The notes: generated from the letters alone by a model not told the origin. Counted from the stretch's first letter, positions 1 through 12,260 are shown. The stretch is 64,000 nt of DNA from Nectonema munidae (GCA_030549495.1 JAUIRK010000925.1:434001-498000), one strand, 5' to 3'. Numbers and translations are program-made.

Positions 1-290
1 GAGACTGTGAACTTCAATACTGAGTATTGAATCAAAATGTCCTGTCCATATTTGATCCATAATCCTTTGAATTTTCCCTCCATCATATATTTTCTCAACA
101 TTAGGCTTTCTCATAAAATAGTAAATGAGCTTACGCACAGAAAAGCATCTTGAAATTTCATATATAGAATTCAAAGCATGAATCACAACAAGATGACGTT
201 GGTGATTCAGGCAATGTAAAAAATACGGCCCTGTATCACGCTAAGCTACAAATTTTTATTTCACAAGAGTCATCTTGGATTTGTCATCTA
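1..290 (-). pseudogene. hAT-superfamily transposase fragment, runs off the left edge
   Basis: Reading the minus strand from about 240 down to 1 gives 80 open codons with HCLNHQRHLVV followed by NVEKIYDGG and DQIWTGHFDSI. The histidine/cysteine motif followed by a W-T-G-H/R-F block is typical of the catalytic middle of hAT transposases. Upstream (240-290) the frame is broken by two stops, although QFFIDDKSKM is still readable, so this copy is dead. No terminal repeat is visible because the rest lies outside the window. It was recognised by motif only, and the hAT subfamily is not certain. Confidence 0.55.
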
Positions 291-299
291 TAAAAAATT

Positions 300-980
300 G
301 CCCAACGCCATATTGGCAAATGCCTAATTTATGGTATGTGGAAATTATTACATCATAAAAAGTAAAAAAAACATTGTACATGTGACATTGCAAGTTTAAA
401 TGAAGTTCCACTTCACCTCTTTTAGAGTGGCGCGTATTTTATAGTGTCATTTTTCAAAGTCCATACCTGGTTAACCTTTAAACAAATATACTGATCCTTA
501 AACCTCTTTTTAACTGCGCATATGTTTGTTTATTTGGAATTTGGCAATTCCAAATAAACTCTTCGATAAATTATTTTAGATTTCTTCACTTGAATTAAAA
601 AAACACTGAAGAAATTAATTTTAGTTATACTTTTGTAATCATCTTAACAAATTTTTGAATTTTTATTTGTTCCTCAATTAGCTTTGTTAATGCAATTGAC
701 TGATCGAATTGAAAGATCTACAGCTGGTAAATTCTTTACAAATTCCGGCTTATACTCTGAAAAATTTAATGAAGGATTTTTAGAAGTATTAGTTTTAAAG
801 AAATAGGTTTACTTTTCGATTTAAATGAAATAGAATATGAATGATCTAATGAAAGGTCGGCTTGTGTAAACGAAACTCTTTTTAATCACATTACATATGA
901 TCCAAAGTTTTCTAGATCAAAGTTAGTGCCTTTTAGATTTCATTTATGATAAGTATAATTCTTTTTTAGTTATCCTTTTG
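300..980. other. AT-rich stretch, nothing recognised
   Basis: There is no open frame with recognisable similarity, no clear repeat pair and no RNA gene. The sequence may be older hAT-derived DNA linked to the fragment at the left edge, but nothing shows it directly. Confidence 0.4.
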
Positions 981-1115
981 GAGGCGTGAGTAAGCTTGGT
1001 TAGATACTGGGTTTCAATAACTCAAGGTCTTGGTTTCGATCCCGCATCAAGCCTACTTTCTTCATAGTTCGATAGAAGCGGCGCAATTGTGCCTTTTTGA
1101 TGAAAACACCCCCGG
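981..1115 (+). repeat. tRNA-derived SINE, copy 1
   Basis: The head carries a box-B-like GGTTTCGATCCC preceded by an A-box-like TTGGTTAGATAC. The tail reads CATAGTTCGATAGAAGCGG and then TTGATGAAAACACCCC. The same layout is found at 63761-63893 (same strand) and, in the other orientation, at 19741-19868. Three dispersed copies sharing both a tRNA-like head and an unrelated body fit a SINE rather than a tRNA gene. Divergence between copies is high. Confidence 0.7.
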
Positions 1116-1580
1116 TACATTTACCTTCACCTTTAAAATCACAAAAAGTTATCCTATGTAAGTATTAATCGTGAGCAGTGTATAATAGAACCATTCAAAA
1201 CATTCTTTTTGTTAACATCAATTATTAAAATCTTCTCTCTGATTATTTTGTATCATTTATAAGAAAATATATTTAAAAGGAGAAACGAGTATATAGCCTT
1301 TTCTTTTTCCGTACACTTTTAAAACTTCTATTTAATTTTCATTAATTCTACACTAAATTCGTCCTCCTTTCATGGAAAACACCTTAAATCATTCAAATCT
1401 CTGAAAATGTCCTCTCTTCCTGTCAAATCAACTCCACTACTCTCCTTTTTTGAAGGGTTCTTTTAATTTTATTCTTTTTCATCCTCCTTTAATTTAGTTT
1501 TTATTCCTCTTTACTATATACATATATATACATCTCTTCACACACTCATTAACCTGCCTTCTACTCATATCCTCTTATAT
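1116..1580. other. AT-rich spacer before the I/R1-like LINE
   Basis: No gene is recognised. From about 1370 the plus strand becomes C-rich and G-poor, the same bias as the LINE that follows, so the right half may be its 5' untranslated region. Confidence 0.35.
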
Positions 1581-1582
1581 TT

Positions 1583-2671
1583 ATGACTACCAATAAAAGA
1601 CCTCGAACAATTTCATTTCAACCCCATCGCTGTCTGCTCAAGATCTAACACTTTTTAATGACCTAAAATACAATATTTCATCACACTATTTCAAAACTTT
1701 TGAACAATCTATATCAAAGACCACAAACTCAAAACCTACTCACGCCAAAATCTCATCAAATCACTCACCAGACAACACTCAAGAATCTACCACTTTACCG
1801 GTTAACACCACCTCCCCACCAAACCTAAACAAACCAAATCTTTTTTAGAGCCTGATCTCACCATAAAAATATTGCCCCACATCTCCATAAATACTAGAAA
1901 AGAAAAAGCTTCTCATAAACAAACCACAATCAAAAATCTTGAAACCTCACAAAATAACTACACCATCACCAAAACACGATCATCACACTTTGGCGCCATA
2001 TACTTTCAATTCAATAACCCACAACAAAAAAAGCAAGCACAAACGCAACTCACCAAAAAAAGAATGATAGCAGAAAACATTACTACTCAAAAACCTAAAC
2101 TCACCATCCGAAGCATTCCAAATAGCATACCACTCTTGAACCTTAGCAATATCATCTCTCAACAAAACCCAGACATCCTTTCCTATTGGCTCTCTTATCA
2201 ATCCAATTCAATTAGGAAAACAAGGTCTATACTCCTACACTGCCTTACTAGAACCATCCAACCCACAAATTTTTAACTTTCTTACTGACCAACCAAAAAT
2301 CTTTCTCGACAACTATCTTCTCACCACACATATTTTCAAACAAAACCCAAACAATGCAATAACTGCCTCAAATATGGACATGCTTCACTGAAATGCAATT
2401 CCACACAACCAAACTGCGGGCACCGTGGCCACTCTATCATCTCCTGCATACATGCCCAGACACCTCAAAACTTTCTTGCTTCAACTGTCACCTTCCTCAC
2501 TCCGCAACATCTTCTCAGTGCACTCACTACATTAATCATCAAAACCACATAAACTCAATTATAAGTATGATATCATTTCCATTAACGTGCCATATACACA
2601 CATTCCCATATACAAAATATACATGCAACTTACACGCTTCTACATGTTCCCCCACTAAACGAATACTCTGC
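1583..2671 (+). pseudogene. LINE ORF1 (gag-like, CCHC zinc knuckles)
   Basis: The first ATG with coding-like sequence is at 1583. The longest open stretch is 1872-2276 (134 codons, basic, rich in T, N, Q and S). At 2355-2396 the frame gives CNNCLKYGHASLKC, a perfect CX2CX4HX4C knuckle, followed by CGHRGHSIISC and a third cysteine/histidine cluster near 2480-2530. These RNA-binding knuckles are usual at the C-terminal end of ORF1 of I/R1/Jockey LINEs, where ORF1 coats the element RNA. Several frame changes separate the pieces, and the hAT insertion at 2680 cuts off what follows. Confidence 0.65.
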
Positions 2672-3190
2672 CAGTATTCCAGAGGCGTAGCTAGTAGGGG
2701 GCGCCAGGGGCGGTCCGCCCCGGGCGGCAGATTTTAAGGGGCGGCATTTTGTCCTAAGGTAATTTGTTAAAATATTCCATTTAATTTTTAGTTTAAATTT
2801 TCTGTTCAATTTAATCGATTCCAGTTTTTTGTGACTGTTTTAATTTTAGTGGAGGGGGTCAAAAAGGCACCCCCCCTCCCCCCGTCACTGATAGGGTTAA
2901 GGGGTCCAAATTTTAGTATAAAAGTTGCAATCAAATCTGAGCTCTTTTTTGGCTTACTTTTATTGTTAGTTAAAATTATTAACAAGATGAGCTCTCTCAA
3001 TGACTCCTTTAAAATTATTTCTGACCCCAGCCGTCTACTTTGAAGACCCTAACTACCATCAAGTCTTCGGCTGACCGTTAGCGTACGGACTTGAATTTTT
3101 GGAGGCTTTTGAAACTCAACGTCATAAAGGGCGGCAGATTTTACAACCGCCCCGGGCGACAAAAGTGTTAGCTACGCCTCTGCAGTATTC
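2672..3190. mobile_element. Non-autonomous hAT element with 8-bp target duplication
   Basis: The element proper is 2680-3182 (503 bp). The left end CAGAGGCGTAGCTAG is matched by the reverse complement of the right end, CAGAGGCGTAGCTAAC. A second inverted block (CCGCCCCGGGCGGCAGATTTTA on the left, cut short here to its sense) is matched inside the right end. It is flanked by the perfect 8-bp direct repeat CAGTATTC at 2672-2679 and 3183-3190, the target duplication length of hAT transposons. No transposase is encoded; the short open frames inside are chance. It is inserted in the LINE, so it is younger than that copy. Confidence 0.85.
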
Positions 3191-5512
3191 TAATCAAATC
3201 CTCAATTCATAACACGCCTTTATACCAACACTCTGAATCCAATTACATATTTACTCTCATTCATACTAAGCCACTACCTCTTTTATTCTGCTCACTCTAC
3301 TCCCCACAGTCTTCTAATCTTCTATTATTATCGGAGAGGTTTATCAATAACTTTCACGTAATTTCATCCATATCACATGTAAATAAGCACGTCATCATAT
3401 CAGCCGATTTAAACGCCAGATCCTTTCTATGGGATACCAAATCAAACTATCGCGGGACGCAAGCTGAAAATTTTATCGCTTCAAATAACCTTATTCTTGC
3501 TGATAACAGTAAAGATCCTACCTATAGGAAGCTAAACTAAAACAAACTATACAAATCACACATTGACCTCACAATAACTTCATTCCACTCAATCAACCTC
3601 ATCCATAACTGGCAGATATCAAACACTCCTTCCGCATCACATCACTGTTACATTACTTTCCAACTTCATCTGCAGCCAACTCATTCAAAACATAGAAAAA
3701 ATCTTCCAACAACTCAAATTTTTGGGCATCATACCTTCATAAACTAGAACTCAATTTAAACAACAACACCACCCTCGACACCAACTCAATCCCAAATATT
3801 GAAGCATCCGCAACATTTATCAACAAAACCTTATCATCATGCATTCAAGCATCCACCCCTAACCACCCAGAACACAAAAGACATAACACATACTATTGGA
3901 ACTCCCAACTCACACATCTCAAAAAACAACTACGCAGCCCCCTAAAATCTTTAAGAAAATCACATTCTACTGCATCCATTGAATCATACTTCAATCTTAA
4001 GCGAAAATATAAACATGAAATCAGTCAAGCCAAAAGAAAATCATGGACCAAATTTCGTAGCCAAACTCCCTCTAACCCATGGAACTTATTGAACAAAACC
4101 AGAAATACAAAGCAGAACGCCTCTTTACCTCACCACTTACTTCCCAACTCAAAAACAAACACACACATCAACCCTCACTTCCTTAACATACTATTTCCAT
4201 CCGACAATGAAAACTCAGACAACCCCTTGAACACCATTATTAGGCAAACTGTTCATCATAAACTCTCACACAACGCACCAATACCTTTTCAGCCCATTAC
4301 CAAATCTGAACTTAATCGTAAAGTTCACAATATGAAATCAAAATCTTCTCATAGTCTAGACCTCATCACTCCCAGGCACATCAAAAAATCATACCATATC
4401 TTACAACCTCATCTCATCTGGAAAATTAGCAAGCTAGTGCTAATCTCCAAACCCAACAGAAACACCAACGGAATTAAAAACTGGCGCCCCATCTCGATTT
4501 TACCGTCTCTTGGCAAAGTACTAGAACGAATTTTACGAAAAAGATTACTACACCACATTTGCAGAAAGAATCTCATTCATCCCAATCAATTTGCCTATCT
4601 CCCTAACAAAAATACTGAAATGACCCTGTCACGCCTAACTCTCTTCTTGGAAAACACACTAAACCATCGCAAAATTGCATCAGCAAACTTTCTCGACATT
4701 GATAATGCTTTCAACTTTGCTTGGCATCCCGCAATTCTATTCAACTTAATCCAAAGCAATTATCCTGTATACCTCAGCAAGTTCATTCAAAGCTATCTCA
4801 ACAAACGCATACTTATCCTGCATCACAACAACAACACTTACATAAAACAACTTATTCCATATCATCTGAAATCCATCCCATCTTCCATTTCAACCCTTCA
4901 GATGAATTACCCTACACATTAACCATATGCAAATATAAAAACATTGCTACCAAACTAATCAAAATGCAACGCACTAATCCCCACTCACCATATAATCTTT
5001 TCATCTTTACTGACGGTTCCAAATCCTCTCACCATGCCACTTGTGCATACGCCTTTTTCATCACCAACTCATTAACCCCCTTTTTCTTCGAAGTCCTTCA
5101 CACCGACAACAACACTTCATCTTATGAAACAGAAGCGTTAGCAATTTTAGCCGCTTGCAGCCATCTATTAGACCACATCGAAACATATCGCCACAACTTT
5201 ATTCACATCCATTTTTACACCGACGCTCAAAACATCATTAACGATCTCAATCTCAATCATAAAATTCCGCTGTCAGGTCATAGCATAGCCACCAAACTCA
5301 CCCAACTCGCTCAACATTTCAACATCACCATCACCTGGTCTTTCGGGCATTCTACATGCACCGAAAACAACATAGTAGATCAATTATCCAAAACATCAAC
5401 ATCGAACACAACCTTAACCACTGTACCCTCTATCCTGCATCAAATCTTCAACACACACACATCCATCCTTAACAATTGGTCATTCCTCAACATTTCTCCT
5501 CCTCTAATCAAT
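3191..5512 (+). pseudogene. LINE ORF2: endonuclease, partial RT, RNase H
   Basis: At about 3385-3700 an APE-type endonuclease is readable (IISADLNARS, then the IDLTITS block and SASHH near the C-terminus). From 4089 to 4917 the RT start is open: ISKLVLISKPNRN, NWRPISILPSLGKVLERIL and the palm motif FLDIDNAF. The YxDD block and thumb are absent, so about 4900-4950 is an internal deletion junction. RNase H follows with FIFTDGSKS, YETEALAI and FYTDAQNI plus a late aspartate (IVDQLSK), i.e. the D-E-D-D set. The product would reverse transcribe the element RNA at nicked target DNA. This copy cannot, for lack of the RT active site. Confidence 0.7.
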
Positions 5513-5529
5513 TTTGCGATTAATAATAA

Positions 5530-8500
5530 TAAAAGCATTTTTCTCACGCGCAACACAATTAGAATTATGAGAGTGATTAATAATTGTGGATCTTTTGTTA
5601 CTGAAAATCTTAATGAGTTAGATGATATTATTTATTCTGATTTTTCAAATTTGTTTTAACGATGTGATAATGTCGAAGTTGAATCAGGTAAATTAGAGGA
5701 TTATTTGTCTGATTTCAATATAATGACAATCAACATTCGTTCCCTGAACGCTAACTTTGATTTTCTGAAATTATTTTTCAGCAGTTGGAAGTCAATCCCA
5801 ATGAAGTATTCCACATTATAGCTATTCAAGAGAGTTGCCTCCATGACTATTCTTGCAATACTTACTTTTGTGATTTAAATTACACTTTTTTTATCACAAC
5901 CCTCACATTCAAGTTCTCACATGGGCCTCGGGTTTTTCATTCATAGGTCCACAAAATTTGAGGTAATAAACTTTGATACCTTGAATAAAGCATGGGACAG
6001 ATTTTCAATCAATGTTAAATTCGATAACAAGAATTTTCATATCCACAATATTTACAGGCACACTTCGTACTCTAAGAACGATTTAGATTGAGGAGTTTGA
6101 TGAATTTTGCCTTACGATAACTAAATCGAATTACAATATAATTTTAGGTGACTTCAATATTAACTTCAATGATTCTCACGTTTGTCATGTTAAAGATTTT
6201 ATGGAAAATATGGTAGGTAATGGCTTGTGTAAAACGATAAGCAGCATAATAAGACCTTTATCCAAAAGTTGTATCGATAATATTTTTGTGAGTAGTGCTC
6301 TTCAACTGTCCTATTCAGGAGCCACATATAAATCATGGTCTGACCATTTACCACTTTTCATTTTGCTGAATTTTGTAGATAAGAATAATAAAAATAATAG
6401 CCCAGCTACGATACGAAAGATAATTTTAAGAAAGCATTAGAATCATTAAGGAAAGTTAACTGGGATAATATTGTTGAAGGATATCCAAAAGAAATTGCTA
6501 CACTACTTATTAATGAAATTTTTGAGTTTTAAGTTTGATAGTTTTTCATTTTACCAACCTAAAAAGAATAAATATAGATATAGCAAAAACCCATGGATTA
6601 GTAATGAGATTTTAAATGAAATTAGAAATAAAGATAATTTATTCAAAAAATGACCAAATGTTCTGGTATTCATTTTACAAACCTGAAAATAAAATTCAAA
6701 GAGAAAGTAAAAAGTCTAAAAAAAGCTAATTTAGCACTCAAAAGTAAAATATTTTCAAAACATTTTTATTAATTGTAAGAATGACTCTAAAAAAATATGG
6801 AAGAATCTAAACTAAAAGAGGAAAAGTTTGATAATAAAATTAACTTATCGATTAAACCAAAGGTGGGGATGACCAATTGGCAAACACTTTTGCTAAGCAT
6901 TTTAAAAGTAAAATAGGTGATATGATTCTGGCTGATAGTAGTTTTACTACTTGTAAGAACTTGACACGTGATTCTAAATTTTCGTTTTGTTTTGAGAGTG
7001 TTTCATATAACGATATACTTAAAATGCAATAAGGCCAATGAAGTTTAGTAAATCAGCTGATATACGTGGACTTTGATTGAACGCAATACAAGCTATCGCC
7101 AATGCAATAATATATCCATTGAAATGCATATCTTATGGTCTGTTTCCAGAGATATTCAAGATAAATAAAGTGTTACCGATTACTAAAAAAAAAGGTACAG
7201 ATTGTGTTGAAAAAACTATAGGCCGGCGAGCATAGTCCCCAAAGATATTCAAAAAGATTTTGTATAACCAAATATATAACTATTTTGAATTTAACTGCTT
7301 GTACGATCATCAATTTGTCTTTAGAAAGTTCAAAAGTATTAAAAATCTTCCCTCCTTTTTCATTACTAAAGTTGTTAAACACTGGAATAATAAAAATAAC
7401 TGTTTAAGTATATTCTTAGAACTCCCTCTAGCGTTCGATGTTGCCAGTTGAAAAACTGGGTTGTTACTTCTCTTCGATTGATTGAATCCTTTCTTTAAAA
7501 TAGGAAGTTTTCTGTTTTCGTAAACGGAAAGTTTTCTGATGTTTATCACAGTGCGCCTGCTGGAGTACCGCAAGGTTCTTCATCAGGGCCTTTATTGTTT
7601 ATTATTTACTTAAACGACGTACTTGATAAGTTAAATAGTGACATAGGGAAAACATTTGCTTTCGCAGGAGATTTAACAATCACTGTCGAAATGAATAATT
7701 ACCAGGGTAATGAAGATCTGAATAAAAAACTTGTTGAAGTCAATAAACTCTTCTTAAATAATCAGCTATTCATTAATTATGCAACTAAAGCAATGCTGTT
7801 TACTTGTTCAACAGTGACATTCACTCCCAATATTAGGATTGATTCACACAATTTGGAAACTATAAGAAAATTCAATTTTCTTGGTGTTATTGACAGTAAG
7901 CTTTCGTGGAATGAACATATCAACTCCTTGGGTAATAAATTGTGTCTTTTTAATGCAAAATTCAAAGCTCTGAAATATCTACCAATTAATATAAAAGCTA
8001 TAGCCTACAAAGCCCTAGTTTTACCTATCTTAAATTATTCTATAGTAAATTGGGGTCAAAAAGCCTTGAAAGAATATTCAGTTTGCAAAAAAGATTGTTA
8101 AGAACAGCTTTGAACTTAAATTATAATCAGCATACAAGTAGGTCATTTTTGATGGTGAATAGTCTAAAAATACAGGATAAATTATTTATTTTTTACACGA
8201 TTTTTTAAACGGTCTGTTTCCCTCAAATTTTCTTCATTCGTCGAAGATAAATCACGAGATATATCATTATGAAACCAGAAGTAAATTTGATTTATTCATT
8301 CCAAGATTTAGAAACGAAAAATGCAAACAATCAGTTGAATTCAAAATTGCATTCTTATTAAAAAATCTAAAAAATAGCGATATTAGAACTAGGTTTCAAC
8401 TTCGTAAACATCCCTTCAAGAAGAAAATTAAAAAAATATTAATGGAGGCATATGACGTCGAGTGTGTTAAAGAAATTTGTTTTTCTTGCTCCTATCTAAA

Positions 8501-8770
8501 TGTTGAATAATATGACTATGAGTCTTTATATAGAGGTTAAAATATTTATATAATAACATAGATACTTTGTAGAACATGTTGAAAATGGGCATCACGTTCA
8601 GCGGCTTTAAGTAGCCTTTTTGTATGTCCATACAACACAACTTTTGTACTGCTATTGGTTTTTTTCTGTTTTAATTCTTTCAAATGTTTTTTCTTTATTA
8701 AAAATATTTTTTTTCTTTTTGACTAACTGTTTACAAGTGTTGTGTATATGAATAAATTCTTATTCTTCTT
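5530..8770 (+). mobile_element. CR1/Jockey-like LINE, degenerate, nearly full ORF2
   Basis: ORF2 can be followed in pieces. The endonuclease start is at about 5720 (IMTINIRSLNANFD). An endonuclease core around 6140-6380 has ILGDFNINF and the end motif SDHLPLF. The linker around 6580 has NPWISNEILNEIRN. RT pieces from 7140 to 7600 include a VPQGSSSGPLLFIIYLND block. A long open piece at 7595-8101 carries FAGDLTI where active copies have FADD, so one catalytic aspartate has become glycine. It continues with FLGVIDSKLSWNEHI and the thumb. No RNase H follows. The 3' end near 8770 is a TTCTTATTCTTCTTAATC tract, like that of the LINE at 61027. There are numerous stops and frameshifts. Confidence 0.75.
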
Positions 8771-9735
8771 AATCTTATTGTACAATATACCTATATTTTC
8801 AATATCATTATACATTATTGATATTTTTGGGAAATATCTTATTATTATGAATATATACGCAATAACAAGGGCAAAAAGAGCAAATTTTACCTGATTCGCA
8901 ATATGACTCCATCATGACTTCAGAAAAGCGCAAGAAAGCGAAGAAGATGAGAACCTAAACGTTTATATTTCCTTCACTAAAACTGAAAACAAACGTATGC
9001 ACAACAAAACCAAAAAAAAAAATAATAATTAATAACCCCCTTTTTGATTTAATACTATCAAAAATTTTGATGGAAAAAAATATTTTAATGGCGAATATTT
9101 TGTTCATACTTGATAGAGAATTTAATTTGTTGATAAAACATTATCTATCTCTATGAAAAATTGCTTATAAAATGTTTTAAAAATATAAATATAAATCTGG
9201 CATGAATGAAAGCTTTTAAAAATACTTTTAAGGAGAACATTCTGAAAAAGAAACGAGTAGAAGCAGTGATGAGTGAAGCAATAAAAATGCGTTATTTTTC
9301 TCTTCCTTTTTATACATGCAGTCGACATCGAATTGGGCGTAGAGTTCTTGTGCAAACAAAAATAATGACAATGTCATTTATGCAAACATCATTGCTATAA
9401 CAGAGATTGCAATTTTCGTGATCGAGATATGAAATAGGTTTGTAAAATTCGCAGCATTTATAATGCGGATGAATATTTACGTCTAGCTAGAAAGCCTTTT
9501 TACAAAACAAACATGCAATGTATCGAATTTAGCCAGCGTTGCATTTTTGCAACATAATGTCATAATACCAATCAATGAAAAAAGTTAAAAATTATAATGA
9601 TTTGCAATGAAATTTTCTATAAAAGAGACTTTCTTTGGGAACACAACATAAAATAGGATTTGAAAAATTCAGCTTTAGATTTTAAATGTCCTTGTGTTCA
9701 AAGAGAAATCCTGAGGGTTAAAATGAACACTGCTT
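8771..9735. other. AT-rich stretch, nothing recognised
   Basis: The open frames around 9122-9400 on both strands lie over each other and have no recognisable similarity. No repeat ends were seen. Confidence 0.4.
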
Positions 9736-9739
9736 ACGA

Positions 9740-10480
9740 TGAATAAAACCGATTTCCTTTCTAATAACTCTACAAATCCAATGTTAAATTTTTTTGATAA
9801 GAACTCTCATATAAACTCACATGCATTACCTTCTGAACTAGGTCTCAATACATCAGCTTTCTTTTATAGTGAAAAAATGGTATTAATATCTTAAGTTTAA
9901 ATGTCCAATCATTGAAGAGTAAATTTGATTTACTTGAAGTTTTTATAGAAAATTTCAAAAAATGAAAATTTCAAAATCTAAAAGAGAAAGATGATCAAGA
10001 ATTTATCAAGAGTAATTTAAATAAAGTTTTCGAATGAATTTGTACAAATGGACTAAAGTTGAATAAAACAAAACTAAAGGATGTCACTTCACTACGTTTA
10101 AATGTAATTTATATGTTTTTTCTAATACGGGAATTAATGAGTCTATTCTTCCTGGCTTGATTATTGAAAATAAGTTGAAGTGGAAAGCTCATAATGACCA
10201 TTTTTTTGTGTTAAATAATTGGTTTAATTGGTGTATTGAGGCAATCCCGACACATGTTACCACAAGATATTAATTTATTAATTTACAAAAATCTTATGTT
10301 TCCTTATTTCAGATAGAGTCTATTCAATCGGGGGCACTCTAATACTCAAAAACTTTTCTCTCTCCAAAAAAGGTCTTTGCATTTGATATTTAATAGAAAA
10401 TATTTTTCTCATACTAATCAACTTTTCCTTCACCTCTGAAGCTTCTTCATATTTATTTAAAAGCGATTGTGTTAAAACAG
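9740..10480 (+). mobile_element. LINE remnant with large internal deletion
   Basis: The endonuclease beginning is visible near 9890 (INILSLNVQSLKSKFDLLEV). The reading then jumps, at about 9960-9990, to the RT thumb region (ICTNGLKLNKTKL), and further on to LLIYKNLMFPYF and SNTQKLFSLQKR near 10270-10370. The middle of ORF2, with all RT catalytic motifs, is missing. The end lies tail to tail with the LINE piece on the other strand that begins at about 10600. Confidence 0.6.
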
Positions 10481-10599
10481 AACAAATAAGAAATAGACAG
10501 TTCGGTGAGTTATGTGTGATGAAAATAATTATTCATGATGTATTATTCAATATTGAATATGGGATAGAAAAGAACGAAAAAAAGGAAGGTTTTAGGTGT

Positions 10600-11290
10600 A
10601 TATACATATTATCATTACAAACAAATACTAGAAGTGGTCGGAGTAACTATTTTACCTACAAACATAGCAGTTGGAGATGGAGCATTCAGAGTGAGAGTTC
10701 TAGGATTGAAGACAAAGGGATAAAAACCATTTTGTAGATGCTTTATAGGAATATGAACCGAAAGAAGGAAGGCTACTGAGCTATTGAGGAGACTGGAGAC
10801 CTTGTAAGAGAAGGATGGCTTTGATTTTGTATATTTGTAAAAAGGTAGGGACATTTTGTGAATAAGGCGAGGCGAAGTTCTCTCTTTTTGAAAGTTGAAA
10901 GAGATGGATTGATTAAATATAGGAGCGAGCATCGAACATATGTATTTGTGTAAAGTGACGTAGACACTGAGATTGTATATGTCGTCAAGTTTCCATAGAG
11001 AATTTATGAGAAAGATATTATCAGTGTGAGAAATTGGGTGGCAATTGAAAATAACTCTCAAAATCCTTTTTTGAATAAAAAAGAGAGTAGTGTCTTTTGT
11101 GTGACTCCAGTTGAAAATACTATACCTTAGATGAGGTAGGAAAAGACTTTTGTAAAGGGTAATCATTGTTTTAGTGGGCAGGAATCTTTTGGCCTGTTTC
11201 AGCATGCCACAAATCTAAGCTAGTTTGTGCGAAATATATGACACGTGATCAGACCATGTTAGGTTGTTGTTAACAAATAGGCTCTCCATT
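10600..11290 (-). mobile_element. LINE 3' fragment (RT thumb and C-terminus)
   Basis: The minus strand from 11205 to 10615 is open for 196 codons: LKQAKRFLPTKTMITLYKS, LFLPHLRYSIFNWSHTKD and FIQKRILRVIFNCHPISH. Upstream, to about 11290, NNLTWSDHVSYISHKLA is still readable past one stop. This is the RT thumb and C-terminal part of a CR1/Jockey-like ORF2. It closely resembles the piece at 46876-47390 on the plus strand (the same LKQARKF..PTKTM and SLFLPHL blocks), so both are one subfamily. The copy is 5'-truncated, the usual fate of LINE insertions. Confidence 0.75.
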
Positions 11291-11699
11291 CTTATAGTAT
11301 TTTTTCTTGATCAAAAATTTGTTGCATTACGTTCTATAAAATGTCTACACACTTTTCACCAAGACTTTTCCATGTTGCTTTCCATTTTTCATTTTCTTCA
11401 CCGCGCTTTTGAAAATTGATATGATATTTTTAGTTCAATAATGAAGAAAAATTGTAAGATTGAAACTCTTAGCAAAAATGTTTATTTTAATATTTTATTT
11501 TTACAATTGTAGATATAAAATGAAAAATAACTCATCGAAATATTTTTGGTTTAAAATAATTAAAAAATGTTAATTTTTTAGGTTTTTTTTTGGTTAAGAT
11601 GCATTTAAAAATAGAGCAGAGGGGGTAAATATCACGATAGGGGGGAGGGGCGTGTCGAAAATGAAAAAATTTTATATGCATGCTCGGAATTTATCCCAA
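11291..11699. other. AT-rich spacer with a short G-rich run
   Basis: No gene is recognised. GGGGGAGGGG at about 11640 immediately precedes the diverged tandem repeats. Confidence 0.35.
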
Positions 11700-12260
11700 A
11701 TCTTTAAATTTAATAAGCTTGTGCTTGTCTTGGAAATAAATATCAAGTGTAAAATTAGAAAGAAAATTTTTAGAGATTTTTTTCAGAATTATTCCGCAAA
11801 TTTGATTGACACTCTCAGATATTTGAAAACTGAGTCCAGAAATGAAACGAGCATGATCAATTTAGTATAAAACATATATTTCATGTTAAATTTGAATCAA
11901 TTTTTTATTAGATATATTTTTAGAAGTAAACTGCAAATATGATTTACACTTATATATTTTTCAAATCCTAAATGTTAGATATTTTTAAATCTTAAATGTA
12001 ACATCTGAGTCCAGAAATGGAACCAGGATGTTCAATTATAAAAATATATATTTCATGTAAAATTTGAATGAATGTTTTTGGAGGTAATGTATAGAAATAA
12101 ACGGCAAATTTTACTGACACTCATGGGTATTTTGAAATCCAAAATGCAAAAACTGAGTTGAGAAATGAAACCAGCATGGCCCATTTAGCACAAAAACATG
12201 CATTTTATGTAAAATTTGAAGGAATATTTAATTAGATATATTTCTCATCAATCAAAATTC
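11700..12260 (+). repeat. Diverged tandem repeats, unit about 150-175 bp
   Basis: A block TGAGTCCAGAAATGAAAC.AGCATG followed by TTTAG.A.AAAACATATATTT and ATGTAAAATTTGAA recurs starting at 11831, 12006 and 12154. A partial unit lies before (GCAAATTTGATTGACACTC near 11793). Units differ by point changes and small indels, so the array is old. Two further units in the opposite orientation lie at 54655-54900. This may be a satellite or an internal repeat of an unrecognised transposon. Confidence 0.65.

Larger units (their letters stand above)
1583..5512 (+). mobile_element. I/R1-type LINE with RNase H, degenerate
   Basis: This is a non-LTR retrotransposon with two reading frames: a gag-like ORF1 with CCHC knuckles (1583-2671) and an ORF2 with endonuclease, reverse transcriptase and RNase H pieces (3191-5512). 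A CCHC-bearing ORF1 together with an RNase H domain after the RT points to the I/R1/LOA group. The copy is broken: it has many stops and frame changes, a hAT miniature element inserted at 2680-3182, and an internal deletion that removed the RT motifs after the palm's first aspartate. The coding strand is strikingly A/C-rich and G-poor compared with the LINE starting at about 5530. Confidence 0.75.

Noticed and set aside
981-1115. A functional tRNA gene
   Set aside because: The acceptor stem does not pair and the same sequence continues into a shared non-tRNA body in three places.
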